Source: Cinclus cinclus
Taxonomy: Eukaryota > Chordata > Aves > Passeriformes > Cinclidae
DNA: 64,000 bases
NCBI RefSeq assembly: GCF_963662255.1
Contig: NC_085052.1
Location: forward strand, 35,722,654-35,786,653
Direction: 5' to 3'
In this document: positions 10,867 through 24,953 of the stretch, one piece after another
How the letters are laid out: every line of letters starts with the position of its first letter
How positions within the stretch are numbered: the stretch's first letter is position 1
Notes under the pieces: generated by a model
Databases searched by the model: none
The model's input: only the letters and a program-made list of their open reading frames with translations
Told to the model about the DNA's origin: nothing
Translations under genes and position numbers: made by a program

Positions 10867-12187
10867 ATGGGATGCATTGTGACAGCACAGGGGTTAAGAG
10901 AAGCAAGGATCCATTGTGACCCAATGCAGGCTAATAATCCCAGGATCCCATTTGACACCAGGGGGCGTAAAAGGGCCAGGGATGAATTGTGACAGCATGG
11001 GGCCCAATAGAAACAAGGAACCATTATGACACCATGGAGGCCAAGAATCAAATGATTCATTGTGACATCAAATGGCCTAAAAGGGCATGGGATGCATTGT
11101 GACAGCACAGGGGTTAAGAGGAGCAAGGAACCATTGTGACCCAAAGCAGGCTAACAATCTAAGAATCCCTTTTGACACCAATGGGCCTAAAAGGTGCAGG
11201 GATCAATTGTGAAAGCATGGGGCCCAAGTAAAACCTGGTACAATTATGCCACCATGGAGGCCAAGAATCAAATGATTCATTGTGACATCAAGTGGCCTAA
11301 AAGGGCATGGGATGCATTGTGACACCACAGGGGTTAAGAGAAGCAAGGAACCATTGTGACCCAATGCAGGCTAACAATCTAAGAATTCCTTTTGACACCA
11401 GGGGGCGCAAAAGGACCACGGATCGACTCTGACAGCATGGGGACCTATAGAAGCAAGGAACCATTATGACACCATGAAGGCCAAGAATCAAATAGTTCAC
11501 TGTAAGACCAAGCGGCCTAAAAGGGCTTGGAATGCATTGTGACACCACAGAGGTTAAGAGAAGCAAGGAACCATTGTGACTCAATGCAGGCTAACCATCT
11601 AATGATCCCTTGTGGCACCAGGGGGTATAAAAAGCGCCAGGAATGAATTGTGACAGCATGGGGCCCAATAGAAACCAGGAACCATTATGACACCATGGAA
11701 GCCAAGATTCAAATGATTCATTGTGACATCAAGTGGCCTAAAAGGGCATGGGATGCATTGTGACACCACAGAGGTTAAGAGAAGCAAGGAACCATTGTGA
11801 CCCAATGCAGGGTAACAATCTAATGATCCCTTGTGACACCAATGGGCCTAAAAGGGCCAGGGAGGAATTCTTACAGCACAGGGACCAATAGAAGCAAGGA
11901 TCTATTATGCCACCATGGAGGCCAAGAATCAAATAATTCATTGTGACATCAAGTGGCCTAAAAGGGCATGGGATGCATTGTGACACCACAGGGGTTAAGA
12001 GAAGCAAGGAACCATTGTGACCCAATGCAGGCTAACAATCTAATGATCCCTTGTGACACCAATGGGCCTAAAAGGGCCAGGGAGGAATTGTTACAGCACA
12101 GGGACCAATAGAAGCAAGGATCTATCATGCCACCATGGAGGCCAAGAATCAAATAATTCATTGTGACATCATGTGGCCTAAAAGGGC
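10867..12187 (+). repeat. Cassette D A B C>D E plus an extra E (1,321 bp)
   Basis: The cassette repeats at 12,188 with an offset of 1,321 bp (six monomers), giving a short two-copy tandem. The extra E monomer (11968-12187) precedes the second copy. Confidence 0.82.
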
Positions 12188-15100
12188 ATGGGATGCATTG
12201 TGACAGCACAGGGGTTAAGAGAAGCAAGGATCCATTGTGACCCAATGCAGGCTAATAATCCCAGGATCCCATTTGACACCAGGGGGCGTAAAAGGGCCAG
12301 GGATGAATTGTGACAGCATGGGGCCCAATAGAAACAAGGAACCATTATGACACCATGGAGGCCAAGAATCAAATGATTCATTGTGACATCAAATGGCCTA
12401 AAAGGGCATGGGATGCATTGTGACAGCACAGGGGTTAAGAGAAGCAAGGAACCATTGTGACCCAAAGCAGGCTAACAATCTAAGAATCCCTTTTGACACC
12501 AATGGGCCTAAAAGGTGCAGGGATCAATTGTGAAAGCATGGGGCCCAAGTAAAACCTGGTACAATTATGCCACCATGGAGGCCAAGAATCAAATGATTCA
12601 TTGTGACATCAAGTGGCCTAAAAGGGCATGGGATGCATTGTGACACCACAGGGGTTAAGAGAAGCAAGGAACCATTGTGACCCAATGCAGGCTAACAATC
12701 TAAGAATTCCTTTTGACACCAGGGGGCGCAAAAGGACCACGGATCGACTCTGACAGCATGGGGACCTATAGAAGCAAGGAACCATTATGACACCATGAAG
12801 GCCAAGAATCAAATAGTTCACTGTAAGACCAAGCGGCCTAAAAGGGCTTGGAATGCATTGTGACACCACAGAGGTTAAGAGAAGCAAGGAACCATTGTGA
12901 CCCAATGCAGGCTAACCATCTAATGATCCCTTGTGGCACCAGGGGGTATAAAAAGCGCCAGGAATGAATTGTGACAGCATGGGGCCCAATAGAAACCAGG
13001 AACCATTATGACACCATGGAAGCCAAGATTCAAATGATTCATTGTGACATCAAGTGGCCTAAAAGGGCATGGGATGCATTGTGACACCACAGAGGTTAAG
13101 AGAAGCAAGGAACCATTGTGACCCAATGCAGGGTAACAATCTAAAGATCCCTTGTGACACCAATGGGCCTAAAAGGGCCAGGGAGGAATTCTTACAGCAC
13201 AGGGACCAATAGAAGCAAGGATCTATTATGCCACCATGGAGGCCAAGAATCAAATAATTCATTGTGACATCATGTGGCCTAAAAGGGCATGGGATGCATT
13301 GTGACAGCACAGGGGTTAAGAGAAGCAAGGATCCATTATGACCCAATGCAGGCTAACAATCTAATAATCCCTTTTGACACCAATGGGCCTAAAAGGGGCA
13401 GGGATGAATTGTGAAAGCATGGGGCCCAATTAAAACCTGGTACAATTACGCCACCATGGAGGCCAAGAATCAAATGATTCATTGTGACATCAAGTGGCCT
13501 AAAAGGGCATGGGATGCATTGTGACAGCACAGGGGTTAAGAGAAGCAAGGAACCATTGTGACCCAATGCAGGCTAACAATCTAATGATCCCTTTTGACAC
13601 CAGGGGGCGCAAAAGGACCACGGATGGACTCTGACAGCATGGGGACCGATGGAAGCAAGGAACCATTATGACACCATGAAGGCCAAGAATCAAATAGTTC
13701 ACTGTAAGACCAAGCGGCCTAAAAGGGCTTGGAATGCATTGTGACACCACAGAGATTAAGAGAAGCAAGGAACCATTGTGACCCAATGCAGGCTAACCAT
13801 CTAATGATCCCTTGTGACACCAATGGGCCTAAAAGTGCCAGGGAGGAATTGTTAAAGCACGGGGACCAATAGAAGCAAGGATCTATTATGCCACCGTGGA
13901 GGCCAAGAATCAAATGATTCATTGTGACATCAAGTGGCCTAAAAGGGCATGGGATGCATTGTGACACCACAGAGGTTAAGAGAAGCAAGGATCCATTGTG
14001 ACCCAATGCAGGCTAACAATCTAATGATCCCTTGTGACACCAATCGGCCTAAAAGGGGCAGGGATGAATTGTGAAAGCATGGGGCCCAAGTAAAACCTGG
14101 TACAATTATGCCACCATGGAGGCCAAGAATCAAATGATTCATTGTGACATCAAGTGGCCTAAAAGGGCATGGGATGCATTGTGACACCACAGGGGTTAAG
14201 AGAAGCAAGGAACCATTGTGACCCAATGCAGGCTAACAATCTAAGAATCCCTTTTGACACCAGGGGGCGTAAAAGGGCCAGGGATCAATTGTGACAACAT
14301 AGGGACCTATGGAAGCAAGGAACCATTATGCCACCATGGAGGCCAAGAATCAAATGGTTCATTGTAAGACCAAGTGGCCTAAAAGGGCTTGGAATGCATT
14401 GTGACACCACAGAGGTTAAGAGAAGCAAGGAACCATTGTGACCCAATGCAGGCTAACCATCTAATGATCCCTTGTGGCACCAGGGGTTATAAAAAGGGCC
14501 AGGGATGGATTTTTACAGCACGGGGACCAATAGAAGCAAGGATCTATTATGCCACCATGGAGGCCAAGAATCAAATGATTCATTGTGACATCAAGTGGCC
14601 TAAAAGGGCATGGGATGCATTGTGCCACCACAGGGGTTTAGAGAAGCAAGGATCCATTGTGACCCAATGGAGGCTAACAATCTAATGATCCCTTGTGACA
14701 CCAATGGGCCTAAAAGGGCCAGGGAGGAATTGTTACAGCACAGGGACCAATAGAAGCAAGGATCTATTATGCCACCATGGAGGCCAAGTGTCAAATAATT
14801 CATTGTGACATCAAGTGGCCTAAAAGGGCATGGGATGCATTGTGACAGCACAGGGGTTAAGAGAAGCAAGGATCCATTGTGACCCAATGGAGGCTAACAA
14901 TCTAATAATCCCTTTTGACACCAATGGGCCTAAAAGGGGCAGGGATGAATTGTGAAAGCATGGGGCCCAATTAAAACCTGGTACAATTGCATCACCATGG
15001 AGGCCAAGAATCAAATGATTCATTGTGACATCAAGTGGCCTAAAAGGGCATGGGATGCATTGTGACAGCACAGGGGTTAAGAGAAGCAAGGAACCATTGT

Positions 15101-15930
15101 GACCCAATGCAGGCTAACAATCTAATGATCCCTTATGACAGCAGGGGGCGTAAAAGGACCACGGATGGACTCTGACAGCATGGGGACCTATAGAAGCAAG
15201 GAACCATTATGACACCATGACGGCCAAGAATCAAATAGTTCACTGTAAGACCAAGCGGACTAAAAGGGCTTGGAATGCATTGTGACACGACAGAGGTTAA
15301 GAGAAGCAAGGAACCATTGTGACCCAATGCAGGCTAACCATCTAATGATCCCTTGTTGCACCAGGGGTTATAAAAAGGGCCAGGGATGGATTGTTACAGC
15401 ACGGGGACCAATAGAAGCAAGGATCTATTATGCCACCATGGAGGCCAAGAATCAAATGATTCATTGTGACATCAAGTGGCCTAAAAGGGCATGGGATGCA
15501 TTGTGCCACCACAGGGGTTTAGAGAAGCAAGGATCCATTGTGACCCAATGGAGGCTAATAATCCCAGGATCCCATTTGACACCAGGGGGCGTAAAACTGC
15601 CAGGGATGAATTGTGACAGCATGGGGCCCAATAGAAACAAGGAACCATTATGACACCATGGAGGCCAAGAATCAAAAGACTCATTGCGACATCAAGTGGC
15701 CTAAACGGGCATGGGACGCATTGTGACAACACCGAGGTTAAGAGCAGCAAGGAACCATTGTGACCCAATGCAGGCTAACAATCTAATGATCCCTTGTGAC
15801 ACCAATGGGCCAAAAAGTGCCAGGGAGGAATTGTTACAGCACGGGGACCAATAGAAGCAAGGATCTATTATGCCATCATGGAGGCCAAGAATCAAATAAT
15901 TCGTTGTGACATCATGTGGCCTAAAAGGGC
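12188..15930 (+). repeat. 17-monomer higher-order repeat, copy 1 (3,743 bp)
   Basis: Order: D A B C>D E A B E A D>B C E A B C D E. The same order and length recur at 16591, 24954 and 31338. Private marks include ggtaacaatctaaagatccc in the first E monomer (13069), the accgatggaag of monomer 13509, and caagtgtcaaataattc in monomer 14610. Confidence 0.88.
14169..14388 (+). repeat. Chimeric monomer D>B, first of four copies
   Basis: Contains caccagggggcgtaaaaggg as in D, then gacctatggaagcaagg, gttcattgtaagacc and gggcttggaatgc as in B. It recurs at 18572, 26935 and 33319 as monomer 10 of the 17-monomer repeat. Confidence 0.8.
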
Positions 15931-16590
15931 ATGGGATGCATTGTGACACCACAGGGGTTAAGAGAAACAAGGAACCATTGTGACCCAATGCAGGCTAACA
16001 ATCTAATGATCCCTTGTGACACCAATGGGCCTAAAAGGGGCAGGGATGAATTGTGAAAGCATGGGGCCCAAGTAAACCCTGGTACAAATATGCCACAATG
16101 GAGGCCAAGAATCAAATGATTCATTGTGACATCAAGTGGCCTAAAAGGGCATGGGATGCATTGTGACACCACAGGGGTTAAGAGAAGCAAGGAACCATTG
16201 TGACCCAATGGAGGCTAACAATCTAAGAATCCCTTTTGACACCAGGGTGCGCAAAAGGACCACGGATGAACTCTGACAGCAAGGGGACCTATAGAAGCAA
16301 GGAACCATTATGACGCCATGGAGGCCAAGAATCAAATGATTCATTGTGACATCAAGTGGCCTAAAAGGGCATGGGATGCATTGTGACACCACAGGGGTTA
16401 AGAGAAGCAAGGAACCATTGTGACCCAATGCAGGCTAACAATCTAATGATCCCTTGTGACACCAATGGGCCTAAAAGGGCCAGGGATGAATTGTTACAGC
16501 ACGGAGACCAATAGAAGCAAGGATCTATTATGCCACCATGGAGGCCAAGAATCAAATGATTCATTGTGACATCAAGTGGCCTAAAAGGGC
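15931..16590 (+). repeat. Spacer A B E between higher-order copies 1 and 2
   Basis: Three monomers, repeated at 20334-20993. The B monomer has the private words cagggtgcgcaaaagg and gacagcaagggg, which break the CTCF-like core. Confidence 0.8.
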
Positions 16591-16810
16591 ATGGGATGCA
16601 TTGTGCCACCACAGGGGTTTAGAGAAGCAAGGAACCATTGTGACCCAATGGAGGCTAATAATCCCAGGATCCCATTTGACACCAGGGGGCGTAAAAGGGC
16701 CAGGGATGAATTGTGACAGCATGGGGCCCAATAGAAACAAGGAACCATTATGACACCATGGAGGCCAAGAATCAAATGATTCATTGTGACATCAAATGGC
16801 CTAAAAGGGC
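16591..16810 (+). repeat. Unequal-crossover junction monomer
   Basis: The front matches monomer 20994 (gccaccacaggggtttagag, caatggaggctaat) and the back matches monomer 12188 (gggatgaattgtgacagc, gacatcaaatggcc). The informative differences at 16,651 and 16,708 place the exchange between 16,652 and 16,707. Confidence 0.85.
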
Positions 16811-19800
16811 ATGGGATGCATTGTGACAGCACAGGGGTTAAGAGAAGCAAGGAACCATTGTGACCCAAAGCAGGCTAACAATCTAAGAATCCCTTTTGAC
16901 ACCAATGGGCCTAAAAGGTGCAGGGATCAATTGTGAAAGCATGGGGCCCAAGTAAAACCTGGTACAATTATGCCACCATGGAGGCCAAGAATCAAATGAT
17001 TCATTGTGACATCAAGTGGCCTAAAAGGGCATGGGATGCATTGTGACACCACAGGGGTTAAGAGAAGCAAGGAACCATTGTGACCCAATGCAGGCTAACA
17101 ATCTAAGAATTCCTTTTGACACCAGGGGGCGCAAAAGGACCACGGATCGACTCTGACAGCATGGGGACCTATAGAAGCAAGGAACCATTATGACACCATG
17201 AAGGCCAAGAATCAAATAGTTCACTGTAAGACCAAGCGGCCTAAAAGGGCTTGGAATGCATTGTGACACCACAGAGGTTAAGAGAAGCAAGGAACCATTG
17301 TGACCCAATGCAGGCTAACCATCTAATGATCCCTTGTGGCACCAGGGGGTATAAAAAGCGCCAGGAATGAATTGTGACAGCATGGGGCCCAATAGAAACC
17401 AGGAACCATTATGACACCATGGAAGCCAAGATTCAAATGATTCATTGTGACATCAAGTGGCCTAAAAGGGCATGGGATGCATTGTGACACCACAGAGGTT
17501 AAGAGAAGCAAGGAACCATTGTGACCCAATGCAGGGTAACAATCTAAAGATCCCTTGTGACACCAATGGGCCTAAAAGGGCCAGGGAGGAATTCTTACAG
17601 CACAGGGACCAATAGAAGCAAGGATCTATTATGCCACCATGGAGGCCAAGAATCAAATAATTCATTGTGACATCATGTGGCCTAAAAGGGCATGGGATGC
17701 ATTGTGACAGCACAGGGGTTAAGAGAAGCAAGGATCCATTATGACCCAATGCAGGCTAACAATCTAATAATCCCTTTTGACACCAATGGGCCTAAAAGGG
17801 GCAGGGATGAATTGTGAAAGCATGGGGCCCAATTAAAACCTGGTACAATTACGCCACCATGGAGGCCAAGAATCAAATGATTCATTGTGACATCAAGTGG
17901 CCTAAAAGGGCATGGGATGCATTGTGACAGCACAGGGGTTAAGAGAAGCAAGGAACCATTGTGACCCAATGCAGGCTAACAATCTAATGATCCCTTTTGA
18001 CACCAGGGGGCGCAAAAGGACCACGGATGGACTCTGACAGCATGGGGACCGATGGAAGCAAGGAACCATTATGACACCATGAAGGCCAAGAATCAAATAG
18101 TTCACTGTAAGACCAAGCGGCCTAAAAGGGCTTGGAATGCATTGTGACACCACAGAGATTAAGAGAAGCAAGGAACCATTGTGACCCAATGCAGGCTAAC
18201 CATCTAATGATCCCTTGTGACACCAATGGGCCTAAAAGTGCCAGGGAGGAATTGTTAAAGCACGGGGACCAATAGAAGCAAGGATCTATTATGCCACCGT
18301 GGAGGCCAAGAATCAAATGATTCATTGTGACATCAAGTGGCCTAAAAGGGCATGGGATGCATTGTGACACCACAGAGGTTAAGAGAAGCAAGGATCCATT
18401 GTGACCCAATGCAGGCTAACAATCTAATGATCCCTTGTGACACCAATCGGCCTAAAAGGGGCAGGGATGAATTGTGAAAGCATGGGGCCCAAGTAAAACC
18501 TGGTACAATTATGCCACCATGGAGGCCAAGAATCAAATGATTCATTGTGACATCAAGTGGCCTAAAAGGGCATGGGATGCATTGTGACACCACAGGGGTT
18601 AAGAGAAGCAAGGAACCATTGTGACCCAATGCAGGCTAACAATCTAAGAATCCCTTTTGACACCAGGGGGCGTAAAAGGGCCAGGGATCAATTGTGACAA
18701 CATAGGGACCTATGGAAGCAAGGAACCATTATGCCACCATGGAGGCCAAGAATCAAATGGTTCATTGTAAGACCAAGTGGCCTAAAAGGGCTTGGAATGC
18801 ATTGTGACACCACAGAGGTTAAGAGAAGCAAGGAACCATTGTGACCCAATGCAGGCTAACCATCTAATGATCCCTTGTGGCACCAGGGGTTATAAAAAGG
18901 GCCAGGGATGGATTTTTACAGCACGGGGACCAATAGAAGCAAGGATCTATTATGCCACCATGGAGGCCAAGAATCAAATGATTCATTGTGACATCAAGTG
19001 GCCTAAAAGGGCATGGGATGCATTGTGCCACCACAGGGGTTTAGAGAAGCAAGGATCCATTGTGACCCAATGGAGGCTAACAATCTAATGATCCCTTGTG
19101 ACACCAATGGGCCTAAAAGGGCCAGGGAGGAATTGTTACAGCACAGGGACCAATAGAAGCAAGGATCTATTATGCCACCATGGAGGCCAAGTGTCAAATA
19201 ATTCATTGTGACATCAAGTGGCCTAAAAGGGCATGGGATGCATTGTGACAGCACAGGGGTTAAGAGAAGCAAGGATCCATTGTGACCCAATGGAGGCTAA
19301 CAATCTAATAATCCCTTTTGACACCAATGGGCCTAAAAGGGGCAGGGATGAATTGTGAAAGCATGGGGCCCAATTAAAACCTGGTACAATTGCATCACCA
19401 TGGAGGCCAAGAATCAAATGATTCATTGTGACATCAAGTGGCCTAAAAGGGCATGGGATGCATTGTGACAGCACAGGGGTTAAGAGAAGCAAGGAACCAT
19501 TGTGACCCAATGCAGGCTAACAATCTAATGATCCCTTATGACAGCAGGGGGCGTAAAAGGACCACGGATGGACTCTGACAGCATGGGGACCTATAGAAGC
19601 AAGGAACCATTATGACACCATGACGGCCAAGAATCAAATAGTTCACTGTAAGACCAAGCGGACTAAAAGGGCTTGGAATGCATTGTGACACGACAGAGGT
19701 TAAGAGAAGCAAGGAACCATTGTGACCCAATGCAGGCTAACCATCTAATGATCCCTTGTTGCACCAGGGGTTATAAAAAGGGCCAGGGATGGATTGTTAC

Positions 19801-20333
19801 AGCACGGGGACCAATAGAAGCAAGGATCTATTATGCCACCATGGAGGCCAAGAATCAAATGATTCATTGTGACATCAAGTGGCCTAAAAGGGCATGGGAT
19901 GCATTGTGCCACCACAGGGGTTTAGAGAAGCAAGGATCCATTGTGACCCAATGGAGGCTAATAATCCCAGGATCCCATTTGACACCAGGGGGCGTAAAAC
20001 TGCCAGGGATGAATTGTGACAGCATGGGGCCCAATAGAAACAAGGAACCATTATGACACCATGGAGGCCAAGAATCAAAAGACTCATTGCGACATCAAGT
20101 GGCCTAAACGGGCATGGGACGCATTGTGACAACACCGAGGTTAAGAGCAGCAAGGAACCATTGTGACCCAATGCAGGCTAACAATCTAATGATCCCTTGT
20201 GACACCAATGGGCCAAAAAGTGCCAGGGAGGAATTGTTACAGCACGGGGACCAATAGAAGCAAGGATCTATTATGCCATCATGGAGGCCAAGAATCAAAT
20301 AATTCGTTGTGACATCATGTGGCCTAAAAGGGC
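16591..20333 (+). repeat. 17-monomer higher-order repeat, copy 2 (3,743 bp)
   Basis: Same monomer order as copy 1. It is part of a 4,403-bp tandem duplication with copy 1: the rare marks recur exactly 4,403 bp downstream, for example ggggaccgatgg at 13641 and 18044. The first monomer (16591-16810) is the recombinant junction. Confidence 0.9.
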
Positions 20334-21054
20334 ATGGGATGCATTGTGACACCACAGGGGTTAAGAGAAACAAGGAACCATTGTGACCCAATGCAGGCTA
20401 ACAATCTAATGATCCCTTGTGACACCAATGGGCCTAAAAGGGGCAGGGATGAATTGTGAAAGCATGGGGCCCAAGTAAACCCTGGTACAAATATGCCACA
20501 ATGGAGGCCAAGAATCAAATGATTCATTGTGACATCAAGTGGCCTAAAAGGGCATGGGATGCATTGTGACACCACAGGGGTTAAGAGAAGCAAGGAACCA
20601 TTGTGACCCAATGGAGGCTAACAATCTAAGAATCCCTTTTGACACCAGGGTGCGCAAAAGGACCACGGATGAACTCTGACAGCAAGGGGACCTATAGAAG
20701 CAAGGAACCATTATGACGCCATGGAGGCCAAGAATCAAATGATTCATTGTGACATCAAGTGGCCTAAAAGGGCATGGGATGCATTGTGACACCACAGGGG
20801 TTAAGAGAAGCAAGGAACCATTGTGACCCAATGCAGGCTAACAATCTAATGATCCCTTGTGACACCAATGGGCCTAAAAGGGCCAGGGATGAATTGTTAC
20901 AGCACGGAGACCAATAGAAGCAAGGATCTATTATGCCACCATGGAGGCCAAGAATCAAATGATTCATTGTGACATCAAGTGGCCTAAAAGGGCATGGGAT
21001 GCATTGTGCCACCACAGGGGTTTAGAGAAGCAAGGAACCATTGTGACCCAATGG
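16652..21054 (+). repeat. 4,403-bp direct tandem duplication, unit 2
   Basis: Second unit of the pair. Agreement with unit 1 ends at 21,111, where gggatcaattg replaces gggatgaattg (16,708 in unit 1 numbering). Confidence 0.85.
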
Positions 21055-24000
21055 AGGCTAATAATCCCAGGATCCCATTTGACACCAGGGGGCGTAAAAG
21101 GGCCAGGGATCAATTGTGACAGCATGGGTCCCAATAGAAACAAGGAACCATTATGACACCATGGAGGCCAAGAATCAAAAGATTCATTGTGACATCAAGT
21201 GGCCTAAAAGGGCATGGGATGCATTGTGACACCACAGAGGTTAAGAGAAGCAAGGAACCATTGTGACCCAATGCAGGCTAACAATCTAATGATCCCTTGT
21301 GACACCAATGGGCCTAAAAGGGCCAGGGATGAATTGTTACAGCACAGGGACCAATAGAAGCAAGGATCTATTATGCCACCATGGAGGCCAAGAATCAAAT
21401 AATTCATTGTGACATCATGTGGCCTAAAAGGGCATGGGATGCATTGTGACAGCACAGGGGTTAAGAGAAGCAAGGATCCATTGTGACCCAATGGAGGCTA
21501 ACAATCTAATAATCCCTTTTGACACCAATGGGCCTAAAAGGGGCAGGGATGAATTGTGAAAGCATGGGGCCCAATTAAAACCTGGTACAATTATGCCACC
21601 ATGGAGGCCAAGAATCAAATAATTCATTGTGACATCATGTGGCCAAAAGGGCATGGGATGCATTGTGACAGCACAGGGGTTAAGAGAAGCAAGGAACCAT
21701 TGTGACCCAATGCAGGCTAACAATCTAATGATCCCTTTTGACACCAGGGGGCGCAAAAGGACCACCGATCAACTCTGACAGCATGGGGACCTATGGAAGC
21801 AAGGAACCATTATGACACCATGAAGGCCAAGAATCAAATGGTTCATTGTAAGACCAAGTGGCCTAAAAGGGCTTGGAATGCATTGTGACACCACAGAGGT
21901 TAAGAGAAGCAAGGATCCATTGTGACCCAATGCAGGCTAACAATCTAATGATCCCTTGTGTCACCAGGGGGTATAAAAAGGGCCAGGGATGGATTGTTAC
22001 AGCACGGGGACCAATAGAAGCAAGGATCTATTATGCCACCATGGAGGCCAAGAATCAAATGATTCATTGTGACATCAAGTGGCCTAAAAGGGCATGGGAT
22101 GCATTGTGCCACCACAGGGGTTTAGAGAAGCAAGGATCCATTGTGACCCAATGGAGGCGAATAATCCCAGGATCCCATTTCACACCAGGGGGCGTAAAAG
22201 GGCCAGGGATCAATTGTGACAGCATGGGGCCCAATAGAAACAAGGAACCATTATGACACCATGGAGGCCAAGAATCAAAAGATTCATTGTGACATCAAGT
22301 GGCCTAAAAGGGCATGGGATGCATTGTGACAGCACAGGGGTTAAGAGAAGCAAGGAAACATTGTGACCCAATGCAGGCTAACAATCTAATGATCCCTTGT
22401 GACACCAATGGGCCTAAAAGGGCCAGGGATGAATTGTTACAGCACGGGGACCAATAGAAGCAAGGATCTATTATGCCACCATGGAGGCCAAGAATCAAAT
22501 AATTCATTGTGACATCATGTGGCCTAAAAGGGCATGGGATGCATTGTGACAGCACAGGGGTTAAGAGAAGCAAGGAACCATTGTGACCCAATGCAGGCTA
22601 ACAATCTAATGATCCCTTTTGACACCAGGGGGCGCAAAAGGACCACGGATGGACTCTGACAGCATGGGGACCTATGGAAGCAAGGAACCATTATGACACC
22701 ATGAAGGCCAAGAATCAAATAGTTCACTGTAAGACCAAGCGGCCTAAAAGGGCTTGGAATGCATTGTGACACCACAGAGATTAAGAGAAGCAAGGAACCA
22801 TTGTGACCCAATGCAGGCTAACCATCTAATGATCCCTTGTGACACCAATGGGCCTAAAAGTGCCAGGGAGGAATTGTTACAGCACGGGGACCAATAGAAG
22901 CAAGGATCTATTATGCCTCCGTGGAGGCCAAGAATCAAATGATTCATTGTGACATCAAGTGGCCTAAAAGGGCATGGGATGCATTGTGACACCACAGAGG
23001 TTAAGAGAAGCAAGGAACCATTGTGACCCAATGCAGGCTAACAATCTAATGATCCCTTGTGACACCAATCGGCCTAAAAGGGGCAGGGATGAATTGTGAA
23101 AGCATGGGGCCCAAGTAAAACCTGGTACAATTATGCCACCATGGAGGCCAAGAATCAAATGATTCATTGTGACATCAAGTGGCCTAAAAGGGCATGGGAT
23201 GCATTGTGACACCACAGGGGTTAAGAGAAGCAAGGAAACATTGTGACCCAATGCAGGCTAACAATCTAATGATCCCTTGTGACACCAATGGGCCTAAAAG
23301 GGCCAGGGATGAATTGTTACAGCACGGAGACCAATAGAAGCAAGGATCTATTATGCCACCATGGAGGCCAAGAATCAAATGATTCATTGTGACATCAAGT
23401 GGCCTAAAAGGGCATGGGATGCATTGTGCCACCACAGGGGTTTAGAGAAGCAAGGAACCATTGTGACCCAATGGAGGCTAATAATCCCAGGATCCCATTT
23501 GACACCAGGGGGCGTAAAAGGGCCAGGGATCAATTGTGACAGCATGGGTCCCAATAGAAACAAGGAACCATTATGACACCATGGAGGCCAAGAATCAAAA
23601 GATTCATTGTGACATCAAGTGGCCTAAAAGGGCATGGGATGCATTGTGACACCACAGAGGTTAAGAGAAGCAAGGAACCATTGTGACCCAATGCAGGCTA
23701 ACAATCTAATGATCCCTTGTGACACCAATGGGCCTAAAAGGGCCAGGGATGTATTGTTACAGCACAGGGACCAATAGAAGCAAGGATCTATTATGCCACC
23801 ATGGAGGCCAAGATTCAAATAATTCATTGTGACATCATGTGGCCTAAAAGGGCATGGGATGCATTGTGACAGCACAGGGGTTAAGAGAAGCAAGGATCCA
23901 TTGTGACCCAATGGAGGCTAACAATCTAATAATCCCTTTTGACACCAATGGGCCTAAAAGGGGCAGGGATGAATTGTGAAAGCATGGGGCCCAATTAAAA

Positions 24001-24953
24001 CCTGGTACAATTATGCCACCATGGAGGCCAAGAATCAAATGATTCATTGTGACATCAAGTGGCCTAAAAGGGCATGGGATGCATTGTGACACCACAGAGG
24101 TTAAGAGAAGCAAGGATCCATTGTGACCCAATGGAGGCGAATAATCCCAGGATCCCATTTCACACCAGGTGGCGTAAAAGGGCCAGGGATCAATTGTGAC
24201 AGCATGGGGCCCAATAGAAACAAGGAACCATTATGACACCATGGAGGCCAAGAATCAAAAGATTCATTGTGACATCAAGTGGCCTAAAAGGGCATGGGAT
24301 GCATTGTGACACCACAGGGGTTAAGAGAAGCAAGGAAACATTGTGACCCAATGCAGGCTAACAATCTAATGATCCCTTGTGACACCAATGGGCCTAAAAG
24401 GGCCAGGGATGAATTGTTACAGCACGGGGACCAATAGAAGCAAGGATCTATTATGCCACCATGGAGGCCAAGAATCAAATAATTCATTGTGACATCATGT
24501 GGCCTAAAAGGGCATGGGATGCATTGTGACAGCACAGGGGTTAAGAGAAGCAAGGAACCATTGTGACCCAATGCAGGCTAACAATCTAATGATCCCTTGT
24601 GACAGCAATGGGCCTAAAATGGGCAGGGATGAATTGTGAAAGCATGGGGCCCAAGTAAACCCTGGTACAATTATGCCACCATGGAGGCCAAGAATCAAAT
24701 GATTCATTGTGACATCAAGTGGCCTAAAAGGGCATGGGATGCATTGTGACACCACAGGGGTTAAGAGAAGCAAGGAACCATTGTGACCCAATGCAGGCTA
24801 ACAATCTAATGATCCCTTGTGACACCAATGGGCCTAAAAGGGCCAGGGAGGAATTGTTACAGCACAGGGACCAATAGAAGCAAGGATCTATCATGCCACC
24901 ATGGAGGCCAAGAATCAAATAATTCATTGTGACATCATGTGGCCTAAAAGGGC
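20334..24953 (+). repeat. Spacer between higher-order copies 2 and 3, 21 monomers
   Basis: Order: A B E D E A B C D E B E A E D E A D E A E. The last nine monomers (22974-24953) recur before copy 4. Monomer 21434-21652 is 219 bp through loss of the t in ggcctaaaagg (reads ggccaaaagg). Confidence 0.8.

Larger units (their letters stand above)
12249..16651 (+). repeat. 4,403-bp direct tandem duplication, unit 1
   Basis: Twenty monomers. Every stretch I compared reads the same in unit 2, including rare private marks, which implies a very recent duplication or an assembly duplication. Boundaries are known only to the 56-bp exchange interval (see the junction monomer). Confidence 0.85.

Noticed and set aside
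15899..15916. Possible CENP-B box around attcgttgtgac
   Set aside because: It has TTCG, but the required A and CGGG positions of the nTTCGnnnnAnnCGGGn box are absent. The common allele is attcattgtgac.
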